Below, one piece after another: positions 43,467 to 53,408 of a DNA stretch of 64,000 bases. This stretch comes from Verrucomicrobiales bacterium (lineage in GTDB: Bacteria > Verrucomicrobiota > Verrucomicrobiia > Verrucomicrobiales > SLCJ01), in the NCBI GenBank assembly GCA_024636835.1, contig JAGXGH010000052.1, forward strand, positions 34,270-98,269, written 5' to 3'. Each line of letters starts with the position of its first letter. Position 1 is the first letter of the stretch. The notes beneath the pieces were generated by a model. That model had not been told where the DNA came from. It saw only the letters and a program-made list of their open reading frames with translations, and searched no databases. The translations under genes were made by a program, and so were the position numbers.

Positions 43467-45437
43467 TTACGGTTTGCCGGTGTATTCGTAGAGGAAGAAT
43501 GTGTGGCGAGGATCGTTGGAAACGAAACGTTCCAAACGGGTGAAGTATTTCGAATCATCGAGCAGAACGAATCCATCGGGCAGGACTTTGCGGTTGAAGC
43601 TTTGCACACCGTAGGTCACGAGCAGCGGACGTTGCGTTTCGCGCGATTTCGCCATCATGGTTTCGAGCTCCTTACGGTTTTCTATGAAGCGGATGTCGGG
43701 GTCAATGAGGTCGGCGAGAATGTCGCTACCGAGCCCGTAACCTGCGGCAAGTGGAGTTACCTTGTTGCTTGCTGCATAGTTTTTTACTGCGGCACTGATG
43801 CGCGGTAAGGGTTCGTGCTCGTTGCGCGCGAGGTTATCGATCTGCGGTAATGCCAGGGCCGTGAAATAGATCAGACCAACGATACCACCGAGAAGCGGCG
43901 CAAGCGTTTTCATCTTCGGTGAGAGTTTTGCCAGCGGGCGGGTAATTCCTGTCCAACAAACCGCACAACCGATTGCCAGCGGGATAACCATGTAGGCGAG
44001 GAAGCGTGGGTAGAAATACAGATTCTGAATCCAACTGATGAGCAGCAAGGATACACCGCCGACGAAGATCGCAATGGCGGAGAGTCGCGCTGGTGAGGAA
44101 CTCTTCATCGCGAGCATCACCAGGCCAGCTAAGGTGAAAAGCAATATGCCGGCGGCGAGTGTCGTGCCGACGATGGCGCTGTCCTCGCTGTAGCGGCTGA
44201 GAAAGGTGGTGATCGGGGCGTCACCGACTTCGACGGGGAGTTTGTGTGGCAGGCCGATGAGCCAATTCGTTGCCGTGTCCTTGAGGTTGTCGGCGTCGAC
44301 TTGCAGGTATTCGGCCTCCGAAGGCGGACGGAAGTCATTGTATTGCTGGAACTGAATGAGGTTCGGTCCCATGACTTGCAGGAATGCGCAGGCGGCGAGG
44401 AGGTTGACGAACACAAGTCGTCCGAGTCCGTCGATCAGTGGTTCGTTTTGCTGTTTTGCTCTGCGGAAAATTATCCATGTCAGAACCAACGCGAGCGGTG
44501 CGGCGAGGAATACATTGAGCACGGATAGCCACATCAGGTACGCTTGGCTGAACCCGAATAAGGCCCACCATCGCCAACGGTTGTTTTCGGCGATTCGCGT
44601 TACTGCATACACAGCACACAGCAGAAAAAACATCGTCAGTCCATAGGAGCGCGCGTCGACTGACCATCGAATTGCCCACGGGTGAATCGCCAGCAGCAGT
44701 GCGGCGATGACGCCAGCGCTTGCGAGGTTCCAACGACGCAGAATAAGTCCGAGAAGCAGGATGGATCCGAGGGCGGCGAGATACGAGGGGAGTCGGAGAT
44801 AGAATGGATTCAGCGCCGAGCGGTCGGCCCCGGTGAGCTTCTGCCACGCGCTGTGGGTGATGCGCGACGGTACGCTAAATGCGACGTGGTTGGTCGGCTT
44901 GCGGTAGTAGAAAGCTGTGTCCACCCACTTTGCCTCGCGGAACGTCACATCGCCGAATAGTGGGTCTTTTTTATCGAACTTATAATATCCGTTGATGCGT
45001 TGCGCGTTGAGTAATTCGTCGTGCCAAAGTCCACCGGTGGCCGTCGACCACCGCAAACCGCCGCCGAGGAGAACCGCGACGCCCATGCCAAGCCAGAACC
45101 ATTTGCCGCCAATGAGAGGTTTTGCATTGATGGCTTTGCTCTCCGTGCGGCGCTGCCATATGGGAAGAGTGAGCGCGAGCAGGCCACAGGTCGCCACATT
45201 CACCCAAGCGAACAAATACGTCCCCCAGCGCGCGTAGTCTTTGGTGTCCGCCCACTCGCCCGCATTCCATTCGGCGATGATTTCTTCGAGCGACTCCTTA
45301 GGGTCATCTGGCACCCCTTGCAGCCATAGGAAAAAAACGGTGGCAGCCGCGAGCGTTAGCCACAGCAAGGCACGTTCGGATCGCGCCCACGCGGGGACAC
45401 GAGCGAGGAGAGGCGTTCTGGGTTTAGCATCGGACAT
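43467..45437 (-). CDS. PMT/ArnT-type (GT39-like) membrane glycosyltransferase
   Basis: A 656-residue polytopic membrane protein with about 12 hydrophobic helices. The first periplasmic loop has the acidic motif in GGLWHDELLNAQRI, the pattern expected for GT39/ArnT-like enzymes that use lipid-linked sugars. AIHPWAIRWSVDARSYGLTMF is also typical. A soluble C-terminal part of about 110 residues follows. The sugar and acceptor cannot be told. The ATG at 45437 (MSDAKPRT) is chosen; an upstream ATG at 45458 is possible. Confidence 0.82.
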   Translation of the reverse strand: MSDAKPRTPLLARVPAWARSERALLWLTLAAATVFFLWLQGVPDDPKESLEEIIAEWNAGEWADTKDYARWGTYLFAWVNVATCGLLALTLPIWQRRTESKAINAKPLIGGKWFWLGMGVAVLLGGGLRWSTATGGLWHDELLNAQRINGYYKFDKKDPLFGDVTFREAKWVDTAFYYRKPTNHVAFSVPSRITHSAWQKLTGADRSALNPFYLRLPSYLAALGSILLLGLILRRWNLASAGVIAALLLAIHPWAIRWSVDARSYGLTMFFLLCAVYAVTRIAENNRWRWWALFGFSQAYLMWLSVLNVFLAAPLALVLTWIIFRRAKQQNEPLIDGLGRLVFVNLLAACAFLQVMGPNLIQFQQYNDFRPPSEAEYLQVDADNLKDTATNWLIGLPHKLPVEVGDAPITTFLSRYSEDSAIVGTTLAAGILLFTLAGLVMLAMKSSSPARLSAIAIFVGGVSLLLISWIQNLYFYPRFLAYMVIPLAIGCAVCWTGITRPLAKLSPKMKTLAPLLGGIVGLIYFTALALPQIDNLARNEHEPLPRISAAVKNYAASNKVTPLAAGYGLGSDILADLIDPDIRFIENRKELETMMAKSRETQRPLLVTYGVQSFNRKVLPDGFVLLDDSKYFTRLERFVSNDPRHTFFLYEYTGKP

Positions 45438-45511
45438 CGAACAAAGCATACCCATCATTCTCCATGGGACAACCGACGACCGTGAAAAACGAACGTGTCG
45501 CTATGGGCTGC

Positions 45512-45618
45512 TGTAGGCCGGACGTGTCGGCCGGTATTTTGGATCGGGTGATGCCCGGTGGTATTGGATTAGTATGCTGCGCATAGGGAGAGGTGCCGCC
45601 CGGCACGTGCGGCCTACA
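45512..45618. repeat. ~110-bp TIR element, copy C
   Basis: Termini TGTAGGCCGGACGTG and CACGTGCGGCCTACA, 107 bp. It lies between two minus-strand genes, 75 bp from the glycosyltransferase start. Confidence 0.8.
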
Positions 45619-45684
45619 GAAAGTCACGTCTCTTGGTAGGTGCGATCATCAACTCGTGATGGGCACGATTCTACTTGTCTCTCT

Positions 45685-46383
45685 CTATTCCACCTTAAAT
45701 GGCGCGGCTTTCACCACGAGCTCGTTACCCTCGATCTTCAATTCGGAGATTTGTCGCGTCAGGTCGAAGGTGTCTGGGTTCATGCTGAAGCGTTCGACCA
45801 GGTTATACACGGAAAAATGCTCTTGGAACCAATCGGGCACCTCTTTATTGGGGACGCGTAAGGTGGTGACCTTGAGGATGGGATTCTTTTTCACGATCTC
45901 GGGGAGGATTTCAATTTCGCCATTCAGGAAGCGCTCGCCCTTCTCCCAAGGCAGGCGGTTGATCGGAAACGCAATCTCGGCGTGGATGCGGTCATCGCGG
46001 ATCTCGGTGATGCGGAGCTGTCCTTTAAGCTCGCCAAAATCCTCGGGCGAAGAAATTGCCAGCAGGTGATTCAGTTCGGCGGCGTCGAGTTTCCACTCGT
46101 AATCCTTACCCTCGCGCAGCGCGGAGATAAACGTAGCCAACTCAGATTCGACGCGCTCGGACTCGGGCGGGTCGAGTCGGGCAATCGCGAGCACTGTCGG
46201 CTCCGGTGAGGTGAATTCATCAATCAGCTCGCTGCGTTTCATCCCCTGCCAAAGCGAAAAGGCAATCAGCGCAATGAAGAAGACAGTGCCGCCAATGGCG
46301 ATCGCGCAACCGAACCCAATCCCGCGTTGCGGTCCTTGGGCAGCGGGCGGCGTCGGCGTTGTTTGATAGGTCGGCGAGTCCAT
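45685..46383 (-). CDS. Membrane-anchored protein of unknown function
   Basis: A 232-residue protein with a Pro/Gln-rich N-terminus, one transmembrane helix (GFGCAIAIGGTVFFIALIAFSLW, about residues 23-45) and a soluble C-terminal domain of about 185 residues. The domain has alternating strands (ITEIRDDRIHAEIAF, GEIEILPEI, LKIEGNELVVKAA). I recognise no family with confidence. Divergent from mnmA, with 117 bp between. Confidence 0.7.
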   Translation of the reverse strand: MDSPTYQTTPTPPAAQGPQRGIGFGCAIAIGGTVFFIALIAFSLWQGMKRSELIDEFTSPEPTVLAIARLDPPESERVESELATFISALREGKDYEWKLDAAELNHLLAISSPEDFGELKGQLRITEIRDDRIHAEIAFPINRLPWEKGERFLNGEIEILPEIVKKNPILKVTTLRVPNKEVPDWFQEHFSVYNLVERFSMNPDTFDLTRQISELKIEGNELVVKAAPFKVE

Positions 46384-46500
46384 GACGTCGCCACGATTGC
46401 CGAGGATTCGCGTGCTGTCATGGGGGAAAGTTTTGAATCGTGGTGGTTGGCGCTGACCTCATCCATTTGATCCGCGGCGGGGATGGACTTACATTCACCC

Positions 46501-47586
46501 ATGGCTCGGATTCTTGTAGGTCTTTCAGGCGGCGTCGATAGCGCCGTGGCTGCTGCTTTGTTGCAGCGCCAGGGGCATGACGTGGTTGGTGCCTACATGA
46601 AGAACTGGATCAACGAAGAAAACATCGCGGGGCATTGCCCTTGGATGGAAGACATCGAGGACGCGCGAGCCGTCGCCGAAAAGCTGGGGATTGAGTTTTG
46701 CGTGGTCAATTTGATGCGCGACTACCGCGAGCGTGTGGTGAAGTATTTGCTCGAAGGTTACGAGTCCGGGATCACGCCGAACCCCGACGTCATGTGCAAC
46801 CGCGAGATGAAGTTCGGTGTGTTTCTCGACTACGCGCTGGAGAACGGCTTCGAAGCGGTGGCTACCGGTCACTATTGCCGACGTCGTAGTAATGACGATG
46901 GAACATTCGATCTGCTGCGCGGTGTGGATGACAACAAAGATCAAAGTTACTTTCTCGCCTTGGTGAACCAACGCCAGCTCAACTACGCACGCTTCCCCGT
47001 GGGTGAACTTCGTAAACCAGAAGTGCGTGCACTCGCCGATGAACTCGACCTGCCCAACGCGAAGAAGAAAGATAGTCAAGGCATTTGCTTCATCGGTGAA
47101 GTGAAAATGAGCGACTTCCTTCGCGAGTTTGTTGCCGATTCACCGGGCAATATTGTCACCGTCGATGGTGAAAAAGTCGGTCGGCACAAAGGGCTGCATC
47201 TTTACACACTCGGTCAGCGCAAAGGTCATGGCATCGCGTCGCCGCGTTTCGGTGTGGCGTATGTCGTCGTCGCCAAAAATGCCGAGCGCAATGAATTGGT
47301 CGTCGGTTATGACGAGCTGATAACGCCTGGGCTGTATGCGACTCGGTGCACCTTGATGGAACTCAGCTTTCCCAATGGCGAACTTACAGGCGAGGTGAGC
47401 GTTCTCGCCCAAGCACGCTACAGAACATCCGCCGAACCTGCAATGCTCACCGTCCGCGATGATGGCAACGCTGATCTTGTGTTTGACGACCCGCAGCGTG
47501 CGCTGACGCCCGGACAGATCTGCGCCATCTACGATCTCGATGACGAAGCCCTCATCGCCGGCTCCGTCTTTGCTGAGATTTTGTAG
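46501..47586 (+). CDS. mnmA: tRNA-specific 2-thiouridylase MnmA
   Basis: Thiolates U34 of tRNA-Lys, -Glu and -Gln. The 361-residue protein has the PP-loop ILVGLSGGVDSAVAA, the catalytic cysteine in NPDVMCNREMKFG, ATGHYCR, DQSYFL, and the second cysteine in DSQGICFIGEV, followed by LYTLGQRKGHGI and a C-terminal beta barrel. The start at 46501 (MARILVGL) is used; an ATG six codons upstream is also in frame. One of its expected substrates, tRNA-Lys(UUU), is encoded at 57203. Confidence 0.95.
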   Translation: MARILVGLSGGVDSAVAAALLQRQGHDVVGAYMKNWINEENIAGHCPWMEDIEDARAVAEKLGIEFCVVNLMRDYRERVVKYLLEGYESGITPNPDVMCNREMKFGVFLDYALENGFEAVATGHYCRRRSNDDGTFDLLRGVDDNKDQSYFLALVNQRQLNYARFPVGELRKPEVRALADELDLPNAKKKDSQGICFIGEVKMSDFLREFVADSPGNIVTVDGEKVGRHKGLHLYTLGQRKGHGIASPRFGVAYVVVAKNAERNELVVGYDELITPGLYATRCTLMELSFPNGELTGEVSVLAQARYRTSAEPAMLTVRDDGNADLVFDDPQRALTPGQICAIYDLDDEALIAGSVFAEIL

Positions 47587-48036
47587 GCTAGCCTCGATGC
47601 GGCGGGATGAAAGAAGCGGGTTTTACCATGAAGTTCATGAAGGGCATGAAGCATGGGTTGTGCTGTTTATTTTTACCAGAAGGACTGAAAGGACAAGAAG
47701 AGGGTTGTGAGTGGGCATGTGGCTTGCTCTAGCGGCGACATTTTAAGCGTCGTAGGGGGAGGGACGGCCTTGATTATGGAGAGCCATTAGGCTCGTGTTG
47801 TTTTCTACCAGAAAGGATGGATGGATAAAAAAGGGGGGATATGTTACCTATGTTCTGACTGCGCCGGCGGAGCCCTATTCTTCCCTTTCTTCACTTCCCT
47901 TTTTACTTTCTACTTCGAAAGCCCAATGCCTGAATTTCTGCCGCAAAAAGGCACAAAAGGCGCAAAAAGGATTCAAATCATCCTTTCCGAACCGCTACCC
48001 GCTTGCGACCAATGCCTAGTGCCCAATGCCACTGAT
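47587..48036. other. Gene-free, repeat-filled interval
   Basis: No gene. It is made mostly of composite 9-bp-periodic repeats, listed separately, plus a TAGCGGCG..CGTCGTAG hairpin at about 47728-47756. Confidence 0.65.
47625..48030. repeat. Composite 9-bp-periodic repeat, copy 1
   Basis: Segments in order: CATGAAG-type 9-mers (47630-47662), CCAGAAGGA..GACAAGAAG (47676-47700), and GCAAAAAGGCACAAAAGGCG with CGCTTGCGACCAATGCC (47941-48022). The same segments recur in reverse orientation at 51404-51590 and 56832-57125. The purine-rich units have the periodicity of the arms around the GxxExxY gene. Confidence 0.7.
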
Positions 48037-48417
48037 CTATGGCTCCGCGACGACGTCTTCTTCGCTGTCTTCCTCTTCGGTAACGCGATTCGGAATGGCT
48101 TCTTCGACGGGAGGTAGGACGATTGGCGCTGTGCCATCATCTTCTTGGAGAATATCGCTAAAAAGATCCTTCTTGATACGATCAATGGCGTCGTCTGGGA
48201 TGATGCTTAGAGTCGCCGCGGGAGTAGTCGCCTTCGGTTTGACGGAGATGGGATCTTCCCAGAAGATGGGCGGGATGCGAGTGGTCGAGACATTCGCTTT
48301 GATGTCGCCGAATAATCCAGCCTGCGCGCTCTCGCGTTGCGAGTCGAGATACAGCCATGTAGAGCCACTGGGTACAGCGACGAGAAAGAGAATAAGGATG
48401 AAGTGCCAGATCTTCAT
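48037..48417 (-). CDS. Small single-span or exported protein, unknown
   Basis: A 126-residue protein with an N-terminal hydrophobic segment (MKIWHFILILFLVAVPSGST) that is either a signal peptide or an anchor. The rest is Pro/Glu/Asp-rich and ends in EEEDSEEDVVAEP; it probably lacks a compact fold. No family recognised. It ends right beside a repeat block. Confidence 0.55.
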   Translation of the reverse strand: MKIWHFILILFLVAVPSGSTWLYLDSQRESAQAGLFGDIKANVSTTRIPPIFWEDPISVKPKATTPAATLSIIPDDAIDRIKKDLFSDILQEDDGTAPIVLPPVEEAIPNRVTEEEDSEEDVVAEP

Positions 48418-48653
48418 AGCAAGAAGGCAAGTATCAGCTTGCGGGGAGGGAAGTCAAAGACTCGATTCCTTTGAATTGGCATACCCTTAGCTAGCTGGGT
48501 GTCAGGGATTCTCTAACTACCCGCGCGTATGGTCATCAGCCTTCTTGGATATGTGTGTTTAATATTGTTTGCTTGGATGTGTTCAACCAATCGAAAAAGA
48601 GTCAACCGGCGAACCTGTCGAGTGCAGCGATCGCTGGAATGCTGATTCCGTGA

Positions 48654-49433
48654 TTGCCGCATGTTCAGGGTGTGCTTTTGTGGAGCGTGCCGCTCGAACC
48701 TCTACCAATGATACTCGCTTTGATCGGAGCGTTCTGTATCGGCATGTCCAAGGCCGGCTTCTCGGGAATATCCTTGGTAACCGTGGCGATCTTTGCCGAT
48801 GACTATATGTTTGGCGCCGCCCCGTCGGTGGGCATCGCGCTGCCATTGATGATCGTCGCCGATCTCACCGTCTATCCGGCGTTTCGTAAACACGGATCCT
48901 GGTCAGGAGTGTGGAAACTCTTGCCACCCACCTTGGTAGGTATAGCGATTGGTTACTTTGCACTCGATCGAATACCTGAGGAATCAGCGCGGGCGGTAAT
49001 CGGTGGAATTGTGCTGGCGATGTTGCTGCTGCAGATCTTGAGAAAAGTCCGCCCAGAGTTCTTTCGGAAAATGGCGGACTCCCAGGCCTTCGGCATCGCG
49101 GCGGGTGGGGTAGGTGGCTTTGCGACGATGATGGCGAACGCGGCTGGCCCGGTGATCCAGCTCTACCTATTGTCGCGCGCGATACCAAAAATGGAACTGC
49201 TGGGCATCGCCGCGCGGTTTTTTCTGTTGGTAAATCTTATCAAAGTGCCGCTGGGCGCGGGGCTCGATATCGTGAACGCCAACTCATTGTGGATCGACTT
49301 ATGGCTGGCACCAGCGGTGATCGTTGGTGTGTTCGTTGGCAAGGCAGTCGTTCACCGGGTGCCGCAACGGGTCTTTGAAGGGCTGATCATCGGATTCGCT
49401 CTACTGGCGTCGATTCGCCTGCTGTTTTGGTAG
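48654..49433 (+). CDS. TSUP (TauE/SafE) family transporter
   Basis: A protein of about 250 residues with seven or eight hydrophobic helices, belonging to the TauE/SafE sulfite/organosulfur exporter family. It shows the two repeated halves that start with the pattern GMSKAGFSGISL and GGVGGFATMMANAAGPV. The start is uncertain: TTG at 48654, GTG at 48672 and ATG at 48708 are in frame, and none has a clear ribosome site. The substrate is unknown. Confidence 0.85.
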   Translation: MPHVQGVLLWSVPLEPLPMILALIGAFCIGMSKAGFSGISLVTVAIFADDYMFGAAPSVGIALPLMIVADLTVYPAFRKHGSWSGVWKLLPPTLVGIAIGYFALDRIPEESARAVIGGIVLAMLLLQILRKVRPEFFRKMADSQAFGIAAGGVGGFATMMANAAGPVIQLYLLSRAIPKMELLGIAARFFLLVNLIKVPLGAGLDIVNANSLWIDLWLAPAVIVGVFVGKAVVHRVPQRVFEGLIIGFALLASIRLLFW

Positions 49434-49513
49434 CCGGGACGTTCACCGTTTCGAATAAAATAGGACTTTTCTCCGCGCACAAGTCTTTCGCGATAACCAA
49501 CACGTCGTCCACT

Positions 49514-49542
49514 CGCGTCAGATCAATACCAAGATTTGGTAT
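49514..49542. repeat. Stem-loop repeat (reverse orientation) ahead of dapL
   Basis: CGCGTCAGATCA then ATACCAA-GAT-TTGGTAT. Same family as 13032 and 58831. It ends 57 bp before the dapL start and may overlap its promoter. Confidence 0.65.
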
Positions 49543-49598
49543 GAGTGGAATCGAGGAACTCCTGATTGACCCGAGGCGATTCCGGCGTTTGGTCAGGT

Positions 49599-50834
49599 AT
49601 GGCTTATCTGAACGAAAATTTCTTCAAACTAAAGGCCGGTTATCTCTTTCCCGAGATTGGCCGTCGTGTGACCGCATTCTGTGATGCAAATCCCGAGTCA
49701 GCAAAGCGACTGATCCGTTGCGGTATCGGCGATGTGACCGAGCCGCTTCCGCTCTCCGCACGCGATGCGATTAAAGCCGGCGTCGACGAACTCGGCACAC
49801 GCGAGCACTTCCACGGCTACGGTCCAGAGCAAGGCTACGCATTCCTGCGCGAAGCGATTGCTGGTGAGTATCGCGAGCGCGGAGTGAATGTCGCAGACGA
49901 TGAAGTGTTCGTTTCCGACGGATCGAAATGCGACACCGGCAATATACTCGATATCTTCGGCAAAGGAAACGTCATCGCGATCACCGATCCGGTTTACCCA
50001 GTCTACGTCGATACCAACGTAATGGCTGGCAACACTGGAGACGCGAATGAAAACGGTGGCTACGAAGGCTTGGTCTATCTCGAGTGCAACGAAGCCAACA
50101 ACTTCGTTCCAGCGATTCCAGACCTCAAAGTCGACATCGTATACCTCTGCTATCCAAACAACCCGACCGGCGCCTCGGCGACGAAGGAGCAGCTCGCCGC
50201 ATGGGTGGCATACGCACGCGAACACGATGCGATTTTGCTCTTTGATGCAGCTTACGAAGCGTTCATTCAGGATGCTGATGTGCCGCACTCGATTTATGAA
50301 ATTGAAGGAGCACGCGAGTGCGCGATCGAGTTTCGCTCGTTTTCGAAAAACGGTGGATTCACCGGTGTGCGTTGTGGCTTTGTCGTGATTCCGAAAGAAC
50401 TGATGGCATCGACCCAAGACGGCGAGAAGAAGCCGCTACACCCGCTATGGAACCGTCGCATGAGCACCAAGTTCAACGGTGCGTCGTATCCAGTGCAACG
50501 CGGCGCGGCAGCTCTCTACTCGGAGCAAGGCAAAGCCGAGGTGAAGGCCTTGATCGATCATTACATGGGCAACGCAAAAATCCTCCGTGAAGCATGCCAA
50601 GCTTGTGGCTTGAGTGTTTTCGGTGGTGAGAACGCACCCTATGTCTGGGTGAAATGCCCGGAAGGTGTCGGCTCATGGGATGCTTTCGATAAGTTCCTCA
50701 ACGACTCCAACGTGGTGGTCACACCGGGCTCCGGTTTTGGTGCAGCTGGCGAAGGCTACTTCCGCATTTCCGCGTTCAACTCGCGAGAGAACGTCGAAGA
50801 AGTCGCCAAGCGCATCGCCGGCCTTCAGTGGTAG
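49599..50834 (+). CDS. dapL: LL-diaminopimelate aminotransferase
   Basis: Converts tetrahydrodipicolinate directly to LL-diaminopimelate with glutamate as donor, bypassing the acyl-blocked route. The 411-residue protein is of the DapL type: [23 protein letters not shown] at the start, [41 protein letters not shown], and the PLP lysine in [15 protein letters not shown] use the ATG at 49599. With lysA it gives a short lysine and peptidoglycan-DAP pathway, known in Verrucomicrobiota, Chlamydiae and plants. Confidence 0.95.
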   Translation: MAYLNENFFKLKAGYLFPEIGRRVTAFCDANPESAKRLIRCGIGDVTEPLPLSARDAIKAGVDELGTREHFHGYGPEQGYAFLREAIAGEYRERGVNVADDEVFVSDGSKCDTGNILDIFGKGNVIAITDPVYPVYVDTNVMAGNTGDANENGGYEGLVYLECNEANNFVPAIPDLKVDIVYLCYPNNPTGASATKEQLAAWVAYAREHDAILLFDAAYEAFIQDADVPHSIYEIEGARECAIEFRSFSKNGGFTGVRCGFVVIPKELMASTQDGEKKPLHPLWNRRMSTKFNGASYPVQRGAAALYSEQGKAEVKALIDHYMGNAKILREACQACGLSVFGGENAPYVWVKCPEGVGSWDAFDKFLNDSNVVVTPGSGFGAAGEGYFRISAFNSRENVEEVAKRIAGLQW

Positions 50835-50852
50835 GCGAAGCGTAAAATTTTG

Positions 50853-50888
50853 AAGGCGCGGATTGGTTCACCAGTCCGCGCCTTTTTT
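50853..50888 (+). terminator. Terminator after dapL
   Basis: AAGGCGCGGA (50853-50862) pairs with TCCGCGCCTT (50875-50884), with an inner TGG/CCA pair around TTCA, followed by a six-T run. Confidence 0.9.
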
Positions 50889-50974
50889 AGATCAAAATAT
50901 AAAAATCAAGGACTGGTATCATTGCTAGGCCACTTGCTCCGATTCGATTTTTGTTGGATTCGCGGAGGTCTCTT

Positions 50975-51045
50975 CTGCGGACTCATCGCCCTGCCACTTT
51001 CTTCCGAAAGTAGTTACGTTTGTGAAAACGTGGCGAGGGTGGGGT
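50975..51045. repeat. Double-hairpin repeat, second copy
   Basis: Reverse-complement match to 15309-15385 over about 65 bp, with CTTTC..GAAAG and ACGTTT..AAACGT stems. Confidence 0.65.
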
Positions 51046-51278
51046 GAGTAAAAAGGCAAACTCAGTCGCTTCTTGTGATGTTTAAATGATCGACCTGACA
51101 TGCATGGCACTCGAATACCACTGTTTTAAGAGCACCACCGGCGCGTTTCCTACCGGAGAACCGACACGCCTGAAGGTTCTGTGCGATGTCACTTCGCCAT
51201 TAAATTCAGGAACTGAACATTTGCCATATCCGTGGAGAATGGATGGGCGCAGTCAGACAGGCAATCAGAGTTGCCCCT

Positions 51279-51383
51279 TGTAGCGGCGTCTTTGTAAGCG
51301 CCGGGGTGCTGAATACGCTACTCTGCTACCACCTCGCACCCAAGAGCCGCTTCGCTCCACGGCGTTTGCAAAACGCCGCTACA
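51279..51383. repeat. Palindrome with TGTAGCGGCG ends
   Basis: TGTAGCGGCG at the left and CGCCGCTACA at the right, with inner GTAAGCGCCG and ACGGCGTTTGC. About 105 bp, no coding capacity. A short relative occurs near 47728. Confidence 0.65.
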
Positions 51384-51403
51384 GTAAACGGCTTAGCCTC
51401 TTT

Positions 51404-51590
51404 GTTACTCTTCTTGTCCTTCCAGTCCTTCTGGTAAGACAAGGAGATTGGTCATTGGGCAATAGGCATTGGTCGCAAGCGGGCGTAGCGCTTCGGAAAG
51501 GCTGATTCGAATCTTTTTTTGCGTCTTTTGTGCCTTTATGCGGCCAGAAGAAACCTTACTCTCCGCGCCCTGCGCGCGAGCGTCTTTTCA
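51404..51590. repeat. Composite 9-bp-periodic repeat, copy 2
   Basis: Starts TTGTTACTCTTCTTGTCC, goes on to GGCATTGGTCGCAAGCGGG, GATTCGAATC and TTTGCGTCTTTTGTGCC, and ends in GCGGCCAGAAGAAACC. All these segments are repeated in the same order at 56832-57010. Confidence 0.7.
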
Positions 51591-51620
51591 TTATGAGGTC
51601 ATAAAAAAACTGCAAGTGCC

Positions 51621-52907
51621 CTAGATCGTGTAGGGAGCGCGGCGCTGGTAGGTGCGCATGGCGTTGGCTTCATCGTCATCGACGAAGGCCTCCTTGACCG
51701 GATCGAAAGTGAGCTTGCGTCCCAGCTTCCAGCTGATCGCGGCCGCGAAGCAGGTGAGGTGTCCGTAGCGGGCCACCGTGGAGTTACACACGGGTTTGTT
51801 GCGCGTTTTGACGCAATCGAGAAAATTGCGCACGTGCTGGATCGGGTCGGTGCCCAGGATGGCACCGCCATTTTTTCCTTCGATGAGTTTGGAATCGCTG
51901 GTTTCGATTCGTTTGAAGTCCCCGGCTTCCACCCAGCCGTCCTCGCCCTCGAAGCGGATCGGGCAGGAGCCAAGCCCCTCGATCCAATCCCCCTCGTCGT
52001 TGAAGCCGGACAGACGCATGACCAAGGTTAACCCATTGGCATACTTGGCGCGGATGGTGGTGCCATCGGGCTCGAATTCTAGCGGAGTTGTGCCGTCGGC
52101 GCCGGCGGCCCACTGGCATAGGTCCACGGTGTGTGACCCCCACTCGGGTAGGCGATAGCCGGCGTAAAGTCCTTTATGGTTCCGCCAGCGACCGCGGCAG
52201 TAATCCATGTTGAAGGGAATTTTGGGAGCGGGTCCAAGCCATCTGTCCCAGTTGATCTCAGCTGGATCCGGTTCGGGTTCCGCAGGTAGAGGGTCGAGAT
52301 AATCCTGCAGCTTGAGGATGCCGGCGTGCACTGACGTCAGGTCACCTAATTTGCCACTGTCGGCCAGTTCCTTCGCGAGCATGAAATTATCGACGCTTCT
52401 CCGTTGGGTGCCGGCCTGGAACACGCGCCCGTGTTTCTTGATCTCATCATCCAGCTCTTGGCATTCCTGCATGTTCATCGCACAGGGTTTCTCGCAGTAA
52501 ATGTCCTTCTTCGCGCGCGCCGCATAGATCGAAGCGGTGGTGTGCCAGCGGTCTCCAGTGGCGATGACGACCGCATCGATATCATCCCGACCAAGGACAT
52601 CAGACATGTCATCGTAGGTGACGCAGTCCTTGTTGTTGTATCGGCGGTCCGTTAGGCGCTTGATGATTTCTCGACGTTCCTTCTGTGGATCTGCGATGGC
52701 AACAAACTGACAATCCTTCTGCTTCAGGAAACATTCCAGGACCTGTCGACCACGGGGGCCGAGCCCGATCCCGCCCACTACGATGCGGTTGGAGGGAGCA
52801 ATTGTCCCGTTCCGGCCCAAGACGGAAGCAGGCACAATCAGCGGCATCCCTCCGGCAAGAACTGCTTGCTTCAGAAAGCGGCGGCGGGATTTGTCTAGAG
52901 TAGTCAT
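51621..52907 (-). CDS. Gfo/Idh/MocA family oxidoreductase, Tat-exported
   Basis: A 428-residue NAD(P)-dependent sugar oxidoreductase. A twin-arginine signal starts it (KSRRRFLKQAVLAGG). The Rossmann motif is VGGIGLGPRGRQVLE, and the family lysine is in DIYCEKPCAMN. The C-terminal sheet domain contains WDRWLGPAP and GRWRNHKGLYAGYRLPEWGSHTVDL, typical of the periplasmic Planctomycetes/Verrucomicrobia members. The start at 52907 (MTTLDKSRRRF) is chosen by the Tat motif. The substrate is unknown; such genes often act in polysaccharide use, and a DUF1080 gene lies at 55034. Confidence 0.9.
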   Translation of the reverse strand: MTTLDKSRRRFLKQAVLAGGMPLIVPASVLGRNGTIAPSNRIVVGGIGLGPRGRQVLECFLKQKDCQFVAIADPQKERREIIKRLTDRRYNNKDCVTYDDMSDVLGRDDIDAVVIATGDRWHTTASIYAARAKKDIYCEKPCAMNMQECQELDDEIKKHGRVFQAGTQRRSVDNFMLAKELADSGKLGDLTSVHAGILKLQDYLDPLPAEPEPDPAEINWDRWLGPAPKIPFNMDYCRGRWRNHKGLYAGYRLPEWGSHTVDLCQWAAGADGTTPLEFEPDGTTIRAKYANGLTLVMRLSGFNDEGDWIEGLGSCPIRFEGEDGWVEAGDFKRIETSDSKLIEGKNGGAILGTDPIQHVRNFLDCVKTRNKPVCNSTVARYGHLTCFAAAISWKLGRKLTFDPVKEAFVDDDEANAMRTYQRRAPYTI

Positions 52908-53164
52908 GACTTTTTGGTTTGATCCAACAGTTCGCTGACTGCTGGTATTATCAGTTGAGCAGGGCACCGGATCCACCTTCGCTTGTCGGCTTCGGCGCGA
53001 CGAGACAATTCGGCAGGAGGGCGAAGATCGATGCCTATTCTACTTGTAGCTATCTCTACGTGAAAATCATGATCGTCTTTCATCGCCATCACTCGTTTCG
53101 TTTGATTCCGATTGGATACTTGATTTTGGAACCAAAGAAGATACGAAAAGGACCGGGCAGACCC

Positions 53165-53289
53165 GAATGGCACTGTTTTAAGAGCGCCATCGGCGCGATT
53201 TCCTCAAGGAGCGCGGCCCGTCTCGGCCGGTTGAGTGGGGTTCGCGGTTCTCTAAAGCTACCGAAATACCTCTTAAAACAGTGCCATTC
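53165..53289. repeat. 125-bp element with 20-bp terminal inverted repeats
   Basis: Ends GAATGGCACTGTTTTAAGAG and its exact complement. A GC-rich middle. Part of the same sequence (CCACTGTTTTAAGAGC and the following ~35 bp) occurs at 51119-51165. Looks like a miniature inverted-repeat element. Confidence 0.75.
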
Positions 53290-53300
53290 CGAACCGACCC

Positions 53301-53372
53301 TTTGGCATTTCACTGAGCTGGGTGGTGTCTGCTATTCCGAATTGCAAAAAAATAGATTTCCGACCCTTTTTC
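53301..53372. repeat. Direct repeat, left copy, flanking ice-binding gene
   Basis: About 70 bp with GAGCTGGGTGGTGTCTGCTA and AATTGCAAAA..ATAGATTT. The right copy is at 54719-54792, same orientation, roughly 88% alike by eye. Confidence 0.8.
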
Positions 53373-53408
53373 CTCTAACTAAAATCACAAATGTCGAAAT
53401 GTTTGACC

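Larger units (their letters stand above)
50889..51620. other. Gene-free, repeat-filled interval
   Basis: No gene. It holds a double-hairpin repeat (50975-51045), a fragment of the GAATGGCACTG element (51119-51165), a TGTAGCGGCG palindrome (51279-51383) and a composite repeat (51404-51590). Confidence 0.65.
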
